A DNA stretch of 64,000 bases from Sphingomonas pokkalii (GCF_003096275.1 NZ_QENQ01000001.1:1980731-2044730); one strand, 5' to 3'; shown: positions 36,671 to 45,824, numbered from the stretch's first letter. Notes: a model not told the origin generated them from the letters alone. Numbers and translations are program-made.

Positions 36671-37010
36671 TTGGGCGGACGCCTGCGCCTTTGCACTCTC
36701 GTTGCCGGACGTGACAATGGAGTCCTGGTGGGGCACCCCCTGCCCGAAGCTCAACGGCAAGGGCCTGATGTCGCACGCCAAGCACCCCGGCAGCTTTGGC
36801 CTGATGGTGGCGCAGGACGAAAAGCCGCTGCTGCTGGAGACCGATCCGGAGACCTTCTGGCAGACCGACCATTATCGCAACTATCCGATGCTGCTCGTTC
36901 GCTACGGCACGCCGGCCCGCGAGCGGATCGAGCTCTACATCCAGCGCGCCTGGTGGGATCGCGCCAGGAAGGCCCAACGCCGCGCCGCCGGCATGGAAAC
37001 ACGCCCCTGA
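36663..37010 (+). CDS. MmcQ/YjbR family DNA-binding-like protein
   Basis: A 115-residue protein with the CyaY-like fold of MmcQ/YjbR. It begins DDWADACAFALSLPDVTMESWWGTP, as in the family, followed by GLMVAQDEKPLLLETDPETFWQTDHYRNYPMLLVRYG; the closing AWWDRARKAQRRAAG is the usual helix. These proteins are thought to bind DNA but have no firm role. The start lies inside the end of rarA, so the two are coupled. Confidence 0.88.
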   Translation: MDDWADACAFALSLPDVTMESWWGTPCPKLNGKGLMSHAKHPGSFGLMVAQDEKPLLLETDPETFWQTDHYRNYPMLLVRYGTPARERIELYIQRAWWDRARKAQRRAAGMETRP

Positions 37011-37867
37011 CCTTCACCGATTTCATCGCGATCGACTGGTCCGGTCAGGCTGTCGAGCGCCCCAAGGGGCTGGCGGTCGCCCATGCCCGCGCGGGGGATG
37101 CCGCGCCGGTGCTGATCGATCGCCCCTGGTCCCGCGCCGATATCCTCGGCTTTCTCGGCGAACTCGCGGAGCGCCGCACGCGGGCGCTGATCGGCCTCGA
37201 TCTCTCCCCCGCCTTTCCCTTTGCCGATGCGGGCGCCTATTTCCCCGGCTGGGATGCGAGCCCTGCCGACGGCCCGGCACTCTGGGCGTTGGTCGAACGT
37301 CTGTCCGAAGCCGATCCGCATTTCGCCGCGACCAGCTTCGTGCAGCATGTCGAAGCGCGGCGGCACTTCCGCCAGATGGGCGATTGCGGCGATCGGTTTC
37401 CCGGCGGTCGCGGCCGGTTCCGGGTGTGCGAGCATGGCCAGGCGGCGATGGCGCTCTCGCCCTATAGCTGCTTCAATCTGGTCGGCGCGAGCCAGGTCGG
37501 GAAATCGAGCCTGACCGGGATGCGCGTGCTGCATCGCCTCCGCGGGCGCATCGGCATCTGGCCGTTCGATCCGTTGCCGGAAACCGGGCCGGTACTGGTG
37601 GAGATCTACACGGCCCTCGCCGCGCGGCTGGCGGGAATGCGCAAGGGAATTTCCAAGATCCGCGACGGCGAAACCCTGGATACGTTGCTCGCAGCGTTCG
37701 GATCGGCGCCCCACACGCCCTTGGCCCGCTATGACGACCACGCCACCGATGCGATCCTCAGCGCGGCATGGCTGCGCACGACCGTCTCGCAACCGGCACT
37801 ATGGCGACCGGCGGGCCTCACGGCAGCACTTGCCCGAACCGAAGGCTGGACGTTCGGCGTACCCTGA
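37007..37867 (+). CDS. Protein with RNase H-like (DUF429-like) fold, probable CTG start
   Basis: A 286-residue cytoplasmic protein. FIAIDWSGQAVERPKGLAVA at the N-terminus, RALIGLDLSPAFPF near 65 and YDDHATDAILSAAWLR near the C-terminus resemble the three acidic strands of RNase H-like folds such as DUF429. No ATG, GTG or TTG is available near the homologous start; the frame opens at a CTG lying in a CTGA overlap with the MmcQ stop, and translation may start there by coupling. The fold call is tentative and function unknown. An actin-like ATPase is a less likely alternative. Confidence 0.6.
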   Translation: MTFTDFIAIDWSGQAVERPKGLAVAHARAGDAAPVLIDRPWSRADILGFLGELAERRTRALIGLDLSPAFPFADAGAYFPGWDASPADGPALWALVERLSEADPHFAATSFVQHVEARRHFRQMGDCGDRFPGGRGRFRVCEHGQAAMALSPYSCFNLVGASQVGKSSLTGMRVLHRLRGRIGIWPFDPLPETGPVLVEIYTALAARLAGMRKGISKIRDGETLDTLLAAFGSAPHTPLARYDDHATDAILSAAWLRTTVSQPALWRPAGLTAALARTEGWTFGVP

Positions 37868-37896
37868 GGAATAGGACTTTTCTAGAACCTACCATA

Positions 37897-38652
37897 ATGG
37901 ATCGAATGCCCATGCGCCGCGTACTGGAAGTCTGTGTGGAAGACATCGCGGGTATCGATGCCGCTATCGCAGGCGGCGCCGACAGGATCGAACTGTGCGC
38001 CGCGCTCGCGGTGGGAGGCCTCACCCCGCCCGCTTCGCTGATCGCCGCAGCGGCCGCCGCACCGGTGCCCGTCCACCTGCTCGCCCGGCCGCGCGATGGC
38101 AATTTTCGCTATACCGATGCCGAGGCCGCGCTGGTGGCGGCGGACATTCGGGCCGCCGGTGAGGCTGGGCTGGCTGGCGTCGTGATCGGTGCCAGCTGCG
38201 CCGATCATCGGCTCGATGCGGATATGCTCGCCGATTGGGTAGCCGTCGCCCGCAGCGTTGCGCGCCCCTTATCGCTAACCCTCCACCGGGCCTTCGATCT
38301 TTGCCCCGATCCGCTGGCCGCGCTGGAAACGGCGATCGCGCTCGGGTTCGATCGCATTCTGACCTCGGGCTGCACCCCGAAGGCGATAGACGGTCGCGCG
38401 ACGCTGGCGGCGCTCGTCGCCGCGGCGGGCGCGCGGATCACCATCCTTGCGGGCAGCGGCATCGATGCCGATACCCTTCCCGCGATTCTCGCGACCGGCG
38501 TGCGCGAGGTCCATGCCTCGTGCCGAAGCCCGCAGGGCGCCCCCGATCGGCAAGAAATCGCCTTCGGCTTTCAGGCCGGCGCCCGCTTGGCCACCGATGC
38601 GGCCAAAGTCGCCGCGTTACGAGAATTACTGAATGTGCAAGCTAGCGCTTGA
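37897..38652 (+). CDS. cutC: Copper homeostasis protein CutC family
   Basis: A TIM-barrel protein of 251 residues: RRVLEVCVEDIAGIDAAIAGGADRIELC is the CutC opening, GGLTPPASLI the second strand, PVHLLARPRDGNFRYTDAE the third, LTLHRAFDLCPDPLAALETAI and RILTSGCTPKAIDG the later ones. CutC was named for copper tolerance; its enzymatic role is unsettled, and copies near sugar-utilisation genes are common. Here it is directly upstream of the GlcNAc operon, with 58 bases between, and may be part of that transcript. The ATG at 37897 is used, though one nine bases later is possible. Confidence 0.9.
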   Translation: MDRMPMRRVLEVCVEDIAGIDAAIAGGADRIELCAALAVGGLTPPASLIAAAAAAPVPVHLLARPRDGNFRYTDAEAALVAADIRAAGEAGLAGVVIGASCADHRLDADMLADWVAVARSVARPLSLTLHRAFDLCPDPLAALETAIALGFDRILTSGCTPKAIDGRATLAALVAAAGARITILAGSGIDADTLPAILATGVREVHASCRSPQGAPDRQEIAFGFQAGARLATDAAKVAALRELLNVQASA

Positions 38653-38710
38653 ACAATACCAATATGTAACTTATCGCTACGTCCATCATAGCCAGTGGAG
38701 GCAATGGGAC

Positions 38711-39760
38711 ATGATCGCCGAAATCCAAAAGCCCGTGAGTGGCGCCACGCTGATGGCGTCCGAAGCTGCCGAAGCCGGCGCCGCGGTTCGCCGCCTGCTC
38801 GATGCCAACGGCCCGGCGCTTGCCGCCCTGGCGCGCGAGTTGCGTGCCGCCCCGCCGGCGCTCGTTGTCACCTGCGCCCGCGGGTCCTCCGATCATTCCG
38901 CCACTTATGGCAAATATCTGATCGAAACGATGATCGGCGTGCCGGTCGCTTCGGCGGCGCCGTCGGTCGCATCGGTGTTCGCAGCCTCCGTCTCCACCAC
39001 CCGTGCGCTCTGCATCGCCGTATCGCAGAGCGGCCGCAGCCCGGACCTTCTCGCCACGGTGAAGGCCTATCAGGAAGCCGGCGCCCGCGTCGTCGCCTTC
39101 GTCAACGACGAGGAATCGCCGCTCGCCGCGATGGCCGATACGACGATCGGCCTGAAGGCGGGCCCCGAGCGCTCGGTTGCCGCCACCAAATCCTACATCA
39201 CCGCGCTGGCGGCCTTTGCCGCACTGGTCGCCGAATGGGCGCAGGACGAGGCACTGGCCACCGCGCTCACGGCACTGCCCGAACAGCTGGAGCAGGCTCG
39301 CGACTTCGATTGGGGCGCCGTGGTCGAAACGCTGCGCGATGCCACCAACCTGTTCGTGATCGGCCGTGGCTACAGCTTCGCCGTCGCGCAGGAAGCCGCG
39401 CTCAAGTTCAAGGAAACCTGCGGCCTGCACGCCGAAGCGTTCAGCGCCGCGGAAGTCCGCCACGGTCCGATGGCGATCGTCGGCGAAGGCTTCCCCGTGC
39501 TTGCCTTCGCCACGTCGGACGCGGCCGGCAACAGCGTGCGTGAAGCGTCGGCCGAATTCGCCGATCGCGGCGCGCGCGTGTGCCTGGCGGATGCGGAGGC
39601 GGCAGACGCCTCGCCGCTGCCGGTGCTGGCCGGCCACCCGGCAATCGAGCCGATCCTGATGGTCCAGAGCTTCTACCCGATGGTCAACGCGCTTTCGCTG
39701 GCGCGCGGCAACAACCCCGATGCCCCGCTGTATCTTCGCAAGGTGACCGAAACGCGATGA
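38711..39760 (+). CDS. nagB-II: SIS-domain glucosamine-6-phosphate deaminase (NagB-II)
   Basis: A 349-residue protein with two SIS domains, related to the isomerase half of GlmS but lacking its glutaminase domain. VVTCARGSSDHSATYGKYLIE and IAVSQSGRSPDLLATVKAY bind the sugar phosphate in the first domain; VIGRGYSFAVAQEAALKFKE and EVRHGPMAIV lie in the second. Next to nagA this architecture is the NagB-II type that turns GlcN-6-P into fructose-6-P and ammonia, replacing classical NagB. GGAGG about ten bases upstream supports the start. The stop overlaps nagA in ATGA. Confidence 0.88.
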   Translation: MIAEIQKPVSGATLMASEAAEAGAAVRRLLDANGPALAALARELRAAPPALVVTCARGSSDHSATYGKYLIETMIGVPVASAAPSVASVFAASVSTTRALCIAVSQSGRSPDLLATVKAYQEAGARVVAFVNDEESPLAAMADTTIGLKAGPERSVAATKSYITALAAFAALVAEWAQDEALATALTALPEQLEQARDFDWGAVVETLRDATNLFVIGRGYSFAVAQEAALKFKETCGLHAEAFSAAEVRHGPMAIVGEGFPVLAFATSDAAGNSVREASAEFADRGARVCLADAEAADASPLPVLAGHPAIEPILMVQSFYPMVNALSLARGNNPDAPLYLRKVTETR

Positions 39761-40890
39761 GCAGCTTCCGTTTCGTCAACGGCCACATCGTTACCGCTGC
39801 CGGGACGCTGCCGGAAGCAGTGATCGCGGTGGATCAGGGCCGCATTACCGGGCTTTCGATCGAAGGCGTCGGCACCGAAACCATCGATCTCGACGGCGGC
39901 TGGATCGTGCCCGGCTTCATCGACGTGCAGGTAAACGGTGGCGGCGGTGTGTTGTTCAACGATGCCACCAGCATCGAAGGCATCGCGGCGATCGGCGCTG
40001 CCCATGCCCGGTTCGGCACCACCGGCTTCCTGCCGACGCTCATCAGCGACATCCCCGAAGTGATCGGCAAGGCGTTGGACGCCGCCGATGCCGCCATCGA
40101 GGCCGGGGTGCCGGGATGCCTTGGGGTGCATATCGAAGGCCCGATCCTCAACAAGGCGCGCAAGGGCATCCATGATGCCGACAAGTTCCGCGGCCTGGAC
40201 GAAGCGATGGTGGCCCTGCTCAGCCGCCCGCGCCGGGGCAAGGTGCTCGTCACCCTCGCGCCGGAAATGGTCGATCTGGACAATGTGCGTCGCCTTTCCG
40301 AGGCAGGCGTGCTCCTCGCCATCGGGCATAGCGATGCGACCTATGAAACCGCGGTGGCGGCGTTCGAGGCCGGCATGACCGGCGTGACGCACCTGTACAA
40401 CGCCATGTCGCCCCTGCTGCACCGCGCGCCCGGCGTCGTTGGTGCGTCGCTGGAGAACCAGACCGCCTATTGCGGCATCATCCCGGACGGCTTCCACGTC
40501 CATGATGCGGCGCTGCGCATCGCGCTCAACGCCCGCCCGCGCGATCGCTTCCTGCTGGTGACGGATGCGATGCCGAATGTCGGATCGGATATGACCTCGT
40601 TCGATCTGCACGGCCAGCATATCCGCGTCGAAGGCGGCCGCCTGCTCGGCGTCGACGACACGCTGGCCGGCTCGGCGCTCGACATGACCGGCGCGTTCCG
40701 ACACATGGTTACGCGCGTCGGCATTACACCGGAGGACGCCGCGATGATGGCTGCTGCCAGCCCCGCCGCGTTCCTTGGCCTGTCGCATGAACGCGGCACC
40801 CTCGCACCCGGCCTCCGCGCCGATTGGGTGCAGTTGACCCGCGACTTCCAGCCTGCCGGTTGCTGGATCGGCGCAACCCGCTTCCCCTGA
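39757..40890 (+). CDS. nagA: N-acetylglucosamine-6-phosphate deacetylase
   Basis: An amidohydrolase of 377 residues that removes acetate from GlcNAc-6-P. GFIDVQVNGGGGVLFND follows the strand-1 region, HIEGPILNKARKGIHD near 125 holds the metal-binding Glu, and GHSDATYETA and THLYNAMSPLLHRAPG the metal His residues. The catalytic Asp is in LLVTDAMPNVG near 270. It is the second gene of the coupled nag operon, between the deaminase and the PTS proteins. Confidence 0.95.
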   Translation: MSSFRFVNGHIVTAAGTLPEAVIAVDQGRITGLSIEGVGTETIDLDGGWIVPGFIDVQVNGGGGVLFNDATSIEGIAAIGAAHARFGTTGFLPTLISDIPEVIGKALDAADAAIEAGVPGCLGVHIEGPILNKARKGIHDADKFRGLDEAMVALLSRPRRGKVLVTLAPEMVDLDNVRRLSEAGVLLAIGHSDATYETAVAAFEAGMTGVTHLYNAMSPLLHRAPGVVGASLENQTAYCGIIPDGFHVHDAALRIALNARPRDRFLLVTDAMPNVGSDMTSFDLHGQHIRVEGGRLLGVDDTLAGSALDMTGAFRHMVTRVGITPEDAAMMAAASPAAFLGLSHERGTLAPGLRADWVQLTRDFQPAGCWIGATRFP

Positions 40891-40907
40891 GCCCACGGAG
40901 ACCCGCC

Positions 40908-43463
40908 CTGAGCACGATCGCGCCGCCCGCTCCCCACGACGACGCCACGGCCCGGGCCCTTGCCATCGGTGCGCCGATGGCCGGCTGGCTGATGCCTCTC
41001 GAGGAAGTTCCCGATCCCGTCTTCGCGCAGCACATGTTGGGCGACGGCGTGGCGATCGATCCGATCGAAGGGTGTCTCTACGCCCCGTGCGACGGCGAAA
41101 TATCGGTGTTGCAGCCGACCGGCCATGCGATCACGATGCGTGCCGGCGACGGCATCGAGTTGCTGATGCATATCGGCATCGACACGGTCCAGCTGGGGGG
41201 CGCGGGCTTCGAGCCGCAAGTGCAAGTTGGCGACCGTGTTCGCAAGGGCGATGTGCTGATCCGCTTCGATCTGGACGCGGTGGTATGTGGCGCACCCGCC
41301 GTTGTCACGCCGGTATTGTTGATCCGGCAGGACGGGATCACGCTTTCCGGGGTGCACGCCGGCGGCATGGTCGCGCCGGGCGACCACCTATTCTCCGTAA
41401 CCCGTGCCGGCGTTCATGTCGAAACGATCGCAGATGAAGCCGGACCGGTGTTCAGCCGCGATGTGGTCGTCCCGCTGTCGCATGGCATCCATGCGCGCCC
41501 TGCCGCGAAGCTCCGGGAGGCGCTGGTTCCTTTCGACGCCAAGGTCACGATCGCGAAGGGCGAACGCAGCGCCGATGCGCGTAGCCCGGTCGGCCTGATG
41601 ACGCTGGCGATCAAGCTGGGCGACACCATTCGAATCGAATCCCATGGGCCGATCGGCGCCAAGGCGGTCGAGACGCTGGCGGCAATGATCGAAAGCGGCA
41701 TGGGCGAAAAGGCCGATCCTACCGCTATCCGCCCTGCGGCACCGTCCCCCGCGCGCGTCGCGCCGATGGTGGTCCCGTCAGGCGATCCGGGGGTGATCGC
41801 AGGTGTTTCTGCCGCGCCGGGGCTGGCGATCGGCACCGCGCGCTTCTTCCGCCTGCCGGAAATCAAGATCGATCCGCGCGGCGAAGGCGAGGCCTTGGAG
41901 CGAGCCCGGCTGGCAAGCGCCATCGCCGCGGTTGCCAGCGCGATCGATGCCGACCTCGCCCATGCGAGTGGCCCCATGCGTACGATCCTGAGCGCGCATC
42001 GGGCGATGCTCGAAGATCCCGAACTTGATGCGTCAGCACAGGAAGCCATTCGCAATGGCAGCAGCGCCGCCCACGCGTGGCAGATGGCGGTGCGTCCGCA
42101 AGCGGATCTGCTGCGTAACAGCGGCGACGCCCACCTCGCCGAGCGCGCCGATGACATGGTCGATCTCGAACGTCGCGTCGTAGCGACGATCGAGGGCGTG
42201 CAAGATGCACCCTTGACCTTCCCCGCAAACACCATCTTGCTGGCCGACGATCTGCTGCCTTCGCAGGTCTCCGCGATCGATCCGGCACAAGTGTGCGGGT
42301 TCTGCACTGTGCGCGGAGGACCGACCTCGCACGTTGCGATTCTGGCCGCGAGTATGGGCATTCCCGCGTTGGTCGCGATGGGGCCGGCGCTGCGGAGTGT
42401 TGCCGAAGGCGAGACCCTGATCCTCGATTCTGGCGCGGGCACCCTTCGGGTCGCGCCCAGCGATACGCAGCGGGCAGAAGCCCAGGCGCGTGTCGATGCC
42501 CGCGCCGCCGCGCTCGCCGCCGCCCGATCGGCGGCGGGCGCGGCTTGCCATCTAGCCGATGGTACCCGGATCGAAGTCTTTGCCAATCTGGCCAACCGCA
42601 CCGATGCCGAACGGGCCATTGCAACCGGCGCCGAGGGATGCGGCCTATTGCGCACCGAATTCCTGTTCCTCGATCGCGATACGGCGCCCAGTGTGGCGGA
42701 GCAGACCGCCGAATATCAGGCGATCGCCGATGCGCTGCAGGGACGTCCGCTGATCACCCGCCTGCTCGATATCGGCGGCGACAAGCCCGCGCCGTATCTG
42801 CCGATTGCAGCGGAAGAGAACCCGGCGCTGGGTCTTCGCGGCATCCGTGTCGGGCTGGCCCATCCGCAGGTGCTCGAAGATCAGTTGCGCGCCATTCTGG
42901 GCGTTCGGCCGATCGGCCAGGCCAAGATCATGGTACCGATGATCGCCAGCATCGGCGAACTGCGCGCGGTGCGCGCGGTGCTTGATCGTCTCTGCGCCGA
43001 ACTGGGAATCGGCGAGAAGATCGAACTCGGAATCATGGTAGAAACGCCCGCCGCCGCTGCGACTGCGGACCTGCTGGCCGCGGAAGCCGATTTCCTGTCG
43101 ATCGGCACGAACGATCTGACGCAATATGCCCTGGCAATGGATCGCGGCAATCCGGCAGTCGCCAGCGGCATCGATGGCCTGCACCCCGCCGTGCTGCGCC
43201 TGATCGCCGATACCTGCCGCGGCGCCGCCAGCCAGCAGCGCTGGGTGGGCGTGTGCGGCGGGCTTGCCTCCGATCCGCTGGCGGTACCGATCCTGATCGG
43301 CCTGGGCGTGACCGAGCTTTCCGCCACCGTGGCGATCGTGCCTGAGGTAAAGGCGCTGCTCTCCGGCCTCACGCTCGACGCCGCGCGTGCCCATGCCACC
43401 GCGGCCCTCGCCTGCGCCACCGCCGCCGAAGTCCGCCGCCTAGCCCGGGAATTCCAAGCATGA
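40908..43463 (+). CDS. Fused PTS IIA-HPr-Enzyme I protein (probable CTG start)
   Basis: One polypeptide of 851 residues carrying three soluble phosphocarrier domains of the phosphotransferase system. IIA(Glc-type): His73 in PTGHAITM and His88 in ELLMHIGIDTVQL, about residues 15-150. HPr: His195 in SHGIHARPAAKL, about 183-265. Enzyme I: from GVSAAPGLAIG near 300, with His475 in GGPTSHVAILA and the PEP-binding LLRTEFLFLDRD, then the barrel to the end. Phosphate flows from PEP to EI, HPr, IIA and on to the permease. IIA homology needs the N-terminus before the first ATG; GGAG seven bases before the CTG makes that the likely start. The stop overlaps the permease gene in ATGA. Confidence 0.92.
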   Translation: MSTIAPPAPHDDATARALAIGAPMAGWLMPLEEVPDPVFAQHMLGDGVAIDPIEGCLYAPCDGEISVLQPTGHAITMRAGDGIELLMHIGIDTVQLGGAGFEPQVQVGDRVRKGDVLIRFDLDAVVCGAPAVVTPVLLIRQDGITLSGVHAGGMVAPGDHLFSVTRAGVHVETIADEAGPVFSRDVVVPLSHGIHARPAAKLREALVPFDAKVTIAKGERSADARSPVGLMTLAIKLGDTIRIESHGPIGAKAVETLAAMIESGMGEKADPTAIRPAAPSPARVAPMVVPSGDPGVIAGVSAAPGLAIGTARFFRLPEIKIDPRGEGEALERARLASAIAAVASAIDADLAHASGPMRTILSAHRAMLEDPELDASAQEAIRNGSSAAHAWQMAVRPQADLLRNSGDAHLAERADDMVDLERRVVATIEGVQDAPLTFPANTILLADDLLPSQVSAIDPAQVCGFCTVRGGPTSHVAILAASMGIPALVAMGPALRSVAEGETLILDSGAGTLRVAPSDTQRAEAQARVDARAAALAAARSAAGAACHLADGTRIEVFANLANRTDAERAIATGAEGCGLLRTEFLFLDRDTAPSVAEQTAEYQAIADALQGRPLITRLLDIGGDKPAPYLPIAAEENPALGLRGIRVGLAHPQVLEDQLRAILGVRPIGQAKIMVPMIASIGELRAVRAVLDRLCAELGIGEKIELGIMVETPAAAATADLLAAEADFLSIGTNDLTQYALAMDRGNPAVASGIDGLHPAVLRLIADTCRGAASQQRWVGVCGGLASDPLAVPILIGLGVTELSATVAIVPEVKALLSGLTLDAARAHATAALACATAAEVRRLAREFQA

Positions 43464-45178
43464 AGTCGATCCTCGAAATGCTCCAGCCGCTCGGTCGCGC
43501 GCTGATGCTGCCGATCGCGGTGCTGCCGGTGGCGGGCCTGTTGCTGCGCCTGGGCCAGCCCGATCTGCTCGACATCGCCTTTGTCAGCGCCGCCGGCGAC
43601 GCGCTGTTCGCGCATCTCGGCCTGCTGTTCGCGATCGGCGTGGCCACCGGCTATGCCAAGGACGGCAATGGCGCCGCAGCGCTTGCCGGCATCGTCTGCT
43701 TCCTCGTCACCACCGAAGCGGGCAAGAGCCTGCTCGCAGTGCCAGCCGATATAGGCGCCGACCTCGCCAAGGATCAGGCGGCGCTTGCCGTCGCCGCGTG
43801 GAAGGCCAAGGCGGTCGCCCGGCTGGACGTGCCGATCGGCATCGCTTCCGGCCTGATCGGCGGCAGCTTCTACAACCGCTTCTCCGCCATAAAGCTGCCC
43901 GCCTACCTCGCCTTTTTCGGCGGGCGTCGCTTCGTGCCGATCGCCTCCGGCCTTGCGGGCCTGGTTTTCGCGGTGATCGTCGGGGTCGGCTTTCCGCACA
44001 TCAGCGCGGGCGTCGACGGGCTGAGCCACGGGATCGCGGGCGCCGGCAGCTTCGGCCTGTTCGCGTTCGGGGTGCTCAACCGCGTGCTGCTGGTCACCGG
44101 CCTCCACCACATCCTAAACAATGTGTTCTGGTTCGTGCAGGGCGACTATAACGGCGCGACCGGCGACCTGCGCCGCTTCTTCGCGGGCGATCCGAATGCC
44201 GGCGCGTTCATGGCCGGCTTCTTCCCGGTGATGATGTTCGGCCTGCCCGCCGCCTGCCTTGCCATGTACCGCGCCGCCCTGCCCGAGCGCCGCAAGGCGG
44301 TGGGCGGCCTGTTGTTCAGCCTCGCGCTCACCTCGCTGCTCACCGGCGTGACCGAGCCGATCGAATACAGCTTCATGTTCCTGGCGCCGGCCCTGTACGT
44401 CGTCCATGCGGTACTCACCGGCGCGGCGATGGTGGTGATGGACTTGGCTGGCGTGAAGCTCGGCTTCGGCTTCTCGGCCGGCCTGTTCGACTATGTGCTC
44501 AACTTCGGCAAGGCGACCAAGCCGCTGCTGCTGATTCCCGTCGGGCTGGTCTATTTCGCGCTCTACTACGGCATTTTCAGCTGGGCGATCCGCCGCTTCG
44601 ACCTGAAGACGCCGGGCCGCGAGGCCGAGGCGCCCACGGTTGCGGAAGCAACACCCGGTACCGCCCCCGCAAGCCGCGGCGAAGCCTTCGCCCGTGCGCT
44701 GGGCGGCGCGGCCAACCTGATCGAAGTCGGCGCCTGCACGACGCGCCTGCGCCTGATCGTCGCCGATCAGAGCGTGGTCGACGATGCCGCGCTCAAGGCA
44801 CTCGGCGCCCACGGCATCCTGCGCCCCTCGGATCGCGCGCTGCAGGTGGTGCTCGGCCCGATCGCCGATGTGGTGGCGGTGGAGATCCGCGACGCGACCG
44901 CACGCGGTGGCGTCGCGGCACCGGCCGCGCCGGCCGCAACTCCTACACCCGAACTTCCGGTAGCGCTCCAACCAGCCGCGCTCGCGGCGCTGGGCGGCGC
45001 CGCGAACATCGTATCGGTCAGCGCCCATGACCAGCGCCTGCGGGTGGAACTGAACGATCCGGCCAAGGTGGACGGCGACACACTGCTGGCACTGGGCCTG
45101 CGCGGGGTTGCCCGCCCCACGGCGAAGGTACTGCACCTGCTGGGCGACGAGGCGGCGCTGGCGGCGCTGCGGGGGTAA
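43460..45178 (+). CDS. nagE: PTS N-acetylglucosamine permease IIC-IIB with a second, degenerate IIB
   Basis: An inner-membrane PTS permease of 572 residues. The glucose-family IIC part (about 1-380) starts LQPLGRALMLPIAVLPVAGLLLRLG; HHILNNVFWFVQG near 216 and GVTEPIEYSFMFLAP near 296 are GlcNAc/glucose IIC signatures. The first IIB domain (about 405-475) has Cys426 in GACTTRLRL, the residue phosphorylated before transfer to the sugar. A second IIB-like domain (about 503-570, AALGGAANIVSVSAHDQRLRV) has His523 at the Cys position. No IIA is attached; it resides in the preceding fused protein. The product enters as GlcNAc-6-P, the NagA substrate. Confidence 0.92.
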   Translation: MKSILEMLQPLGRALMLPIAVLPVAGLLLRLGQPDLLDIAFVSAAGDALFAHLGLLFAIGVATGYAKDGNGAAALAGIVCFLVTTEAGKSLLAVPADIGADLAKDQAALAVAAWKAKAVARLDVPIGIASGLIGGSFYNRFSAIKLPAYLAFFGGRRFVPIASGLAGLVFAVIVGVGFPHISAGVDGLSHGIAGAGSFGLFAFGVLNRVLLVTGLHHILNNVFWFVQGDYNGATGDLRRFFAGDPNAGAFMAGFFPVMMFGLPAACLAMYRAALPERRKAVGGLLFSLALTSLLTGVTEPIEYSFMFLAPALYVVHAVLTGAAMVVMDLAGVKLGFGFSAGLFDYVLNFGKATKPLLLIPVGLVYFALYYGIFSWAIRRFDLKTPGREAEAPTVAEATPGTAPASRGEAFARALGGAANLIEVGACTTRLRLIVADQSVVDDAALKALGAHGILRPSDRALQVVLGPIADVVAVEIRDATARGGVAAPAAPAATPTPELPVALQPAALAALGGAANIVSVSAHDQRLRVELNDPAKVDGDTLLALGLRGVARPTAKVLHLLGDEAALAALRG

Positions 45179-45277
45179 TCGGCCGGTCCGCGCCACTACC
45201 GACGAGGCGGAGCGCGGACCTTGCTGCGTCCGCCCACGCTGCTACGCTTCTTCACAACCAGTTTCTGGAGAAGCCGG

Positions 45278-45643
45278 ATGCGTAAATGGGTGGGCGCCGT
45301 TGTGGTGGTCACGCTTCTTGCTGCCATCGCGATATACGCAGCCTTTCCGCACCCGACCCATGATCAAGCGGAACTGCGGGCCCTCGCTGCGCAATCCCGA
45401 CATCTTCTGGCACGCTACAAAGACCGTCCGGGAGCCGTCCCGAAAAGCCAATGGCCGCACGAGATCGCAGCGCTGCACCCCGCCAATGTCATTGTGCGGG
45501 AAGGAGCGGTTGAGATCACCACCAAGCGATATTTCGACGGCGGCTGGGGGTATGGCTTCGCACCGGATAAGCGGGATCTTGGGATGCTACCCGCCTGCTG
45601 GTCATCGCTGGGGCAAGACATGTACTGGCACGGGCCCTGCTGA
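45278..45643 (+). CDS. Small membrane-anchored protein of unknown function
   Basis: A 121-residue protein with one N-terminal helix (WVGAVVVVTLLAAIAIYAAF) and a soluble outer part that ends with two Cys (LPACWSS, YWHGPC), possibly a disulfide. GGAG lies seven bases before the ATG. It sits 99 bases after nagE and may be cotranscribed, but I see no functional link and no known domain. Confidence 0.6.
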   Translation: MRKWVGAVVVVTLLAAIAIYAAFPHPTHDQAELRALAAQSRHLLARYKDRPGAVPKSQWPHEIAALHPANVIVREGAVEITTKRYFDGGWGYGFAPDKRDLGMLPACWSSLGQDMYWHGPC

Positions 45644-45791
45644 TCGTAGCTAGGGCAAGATAGGTCATCGGCAACGCGCAAGTCTCTGCACGCGCGCGCC
45701 GTCTCCCACGCTCGTAGAGAAGGCGGCGAAAGGGAGGAACTGCGCCGCCCGCGTTCGGCTATCCTCCCCCTCCGAGCCGCTGCGCGGCCCA

Positions 45792-45811
45792 CCTCCCCCT
45801 GGCGGGGGAGG
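45792..45811. repeat. Hairpin with CCTCCCCC stem and TGGC loop
   Basis: CCTCCCCC pairs perfectly with GGGGGAGG around TGGC, between two convergent genes. A further CCTCCCC half-copy lies 33 bases upstream. It matches the element at 33893 in stem core and loop. Confidence 0.55.
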
Positions 45812-45824
45812 ATAGGTTCTCCGC

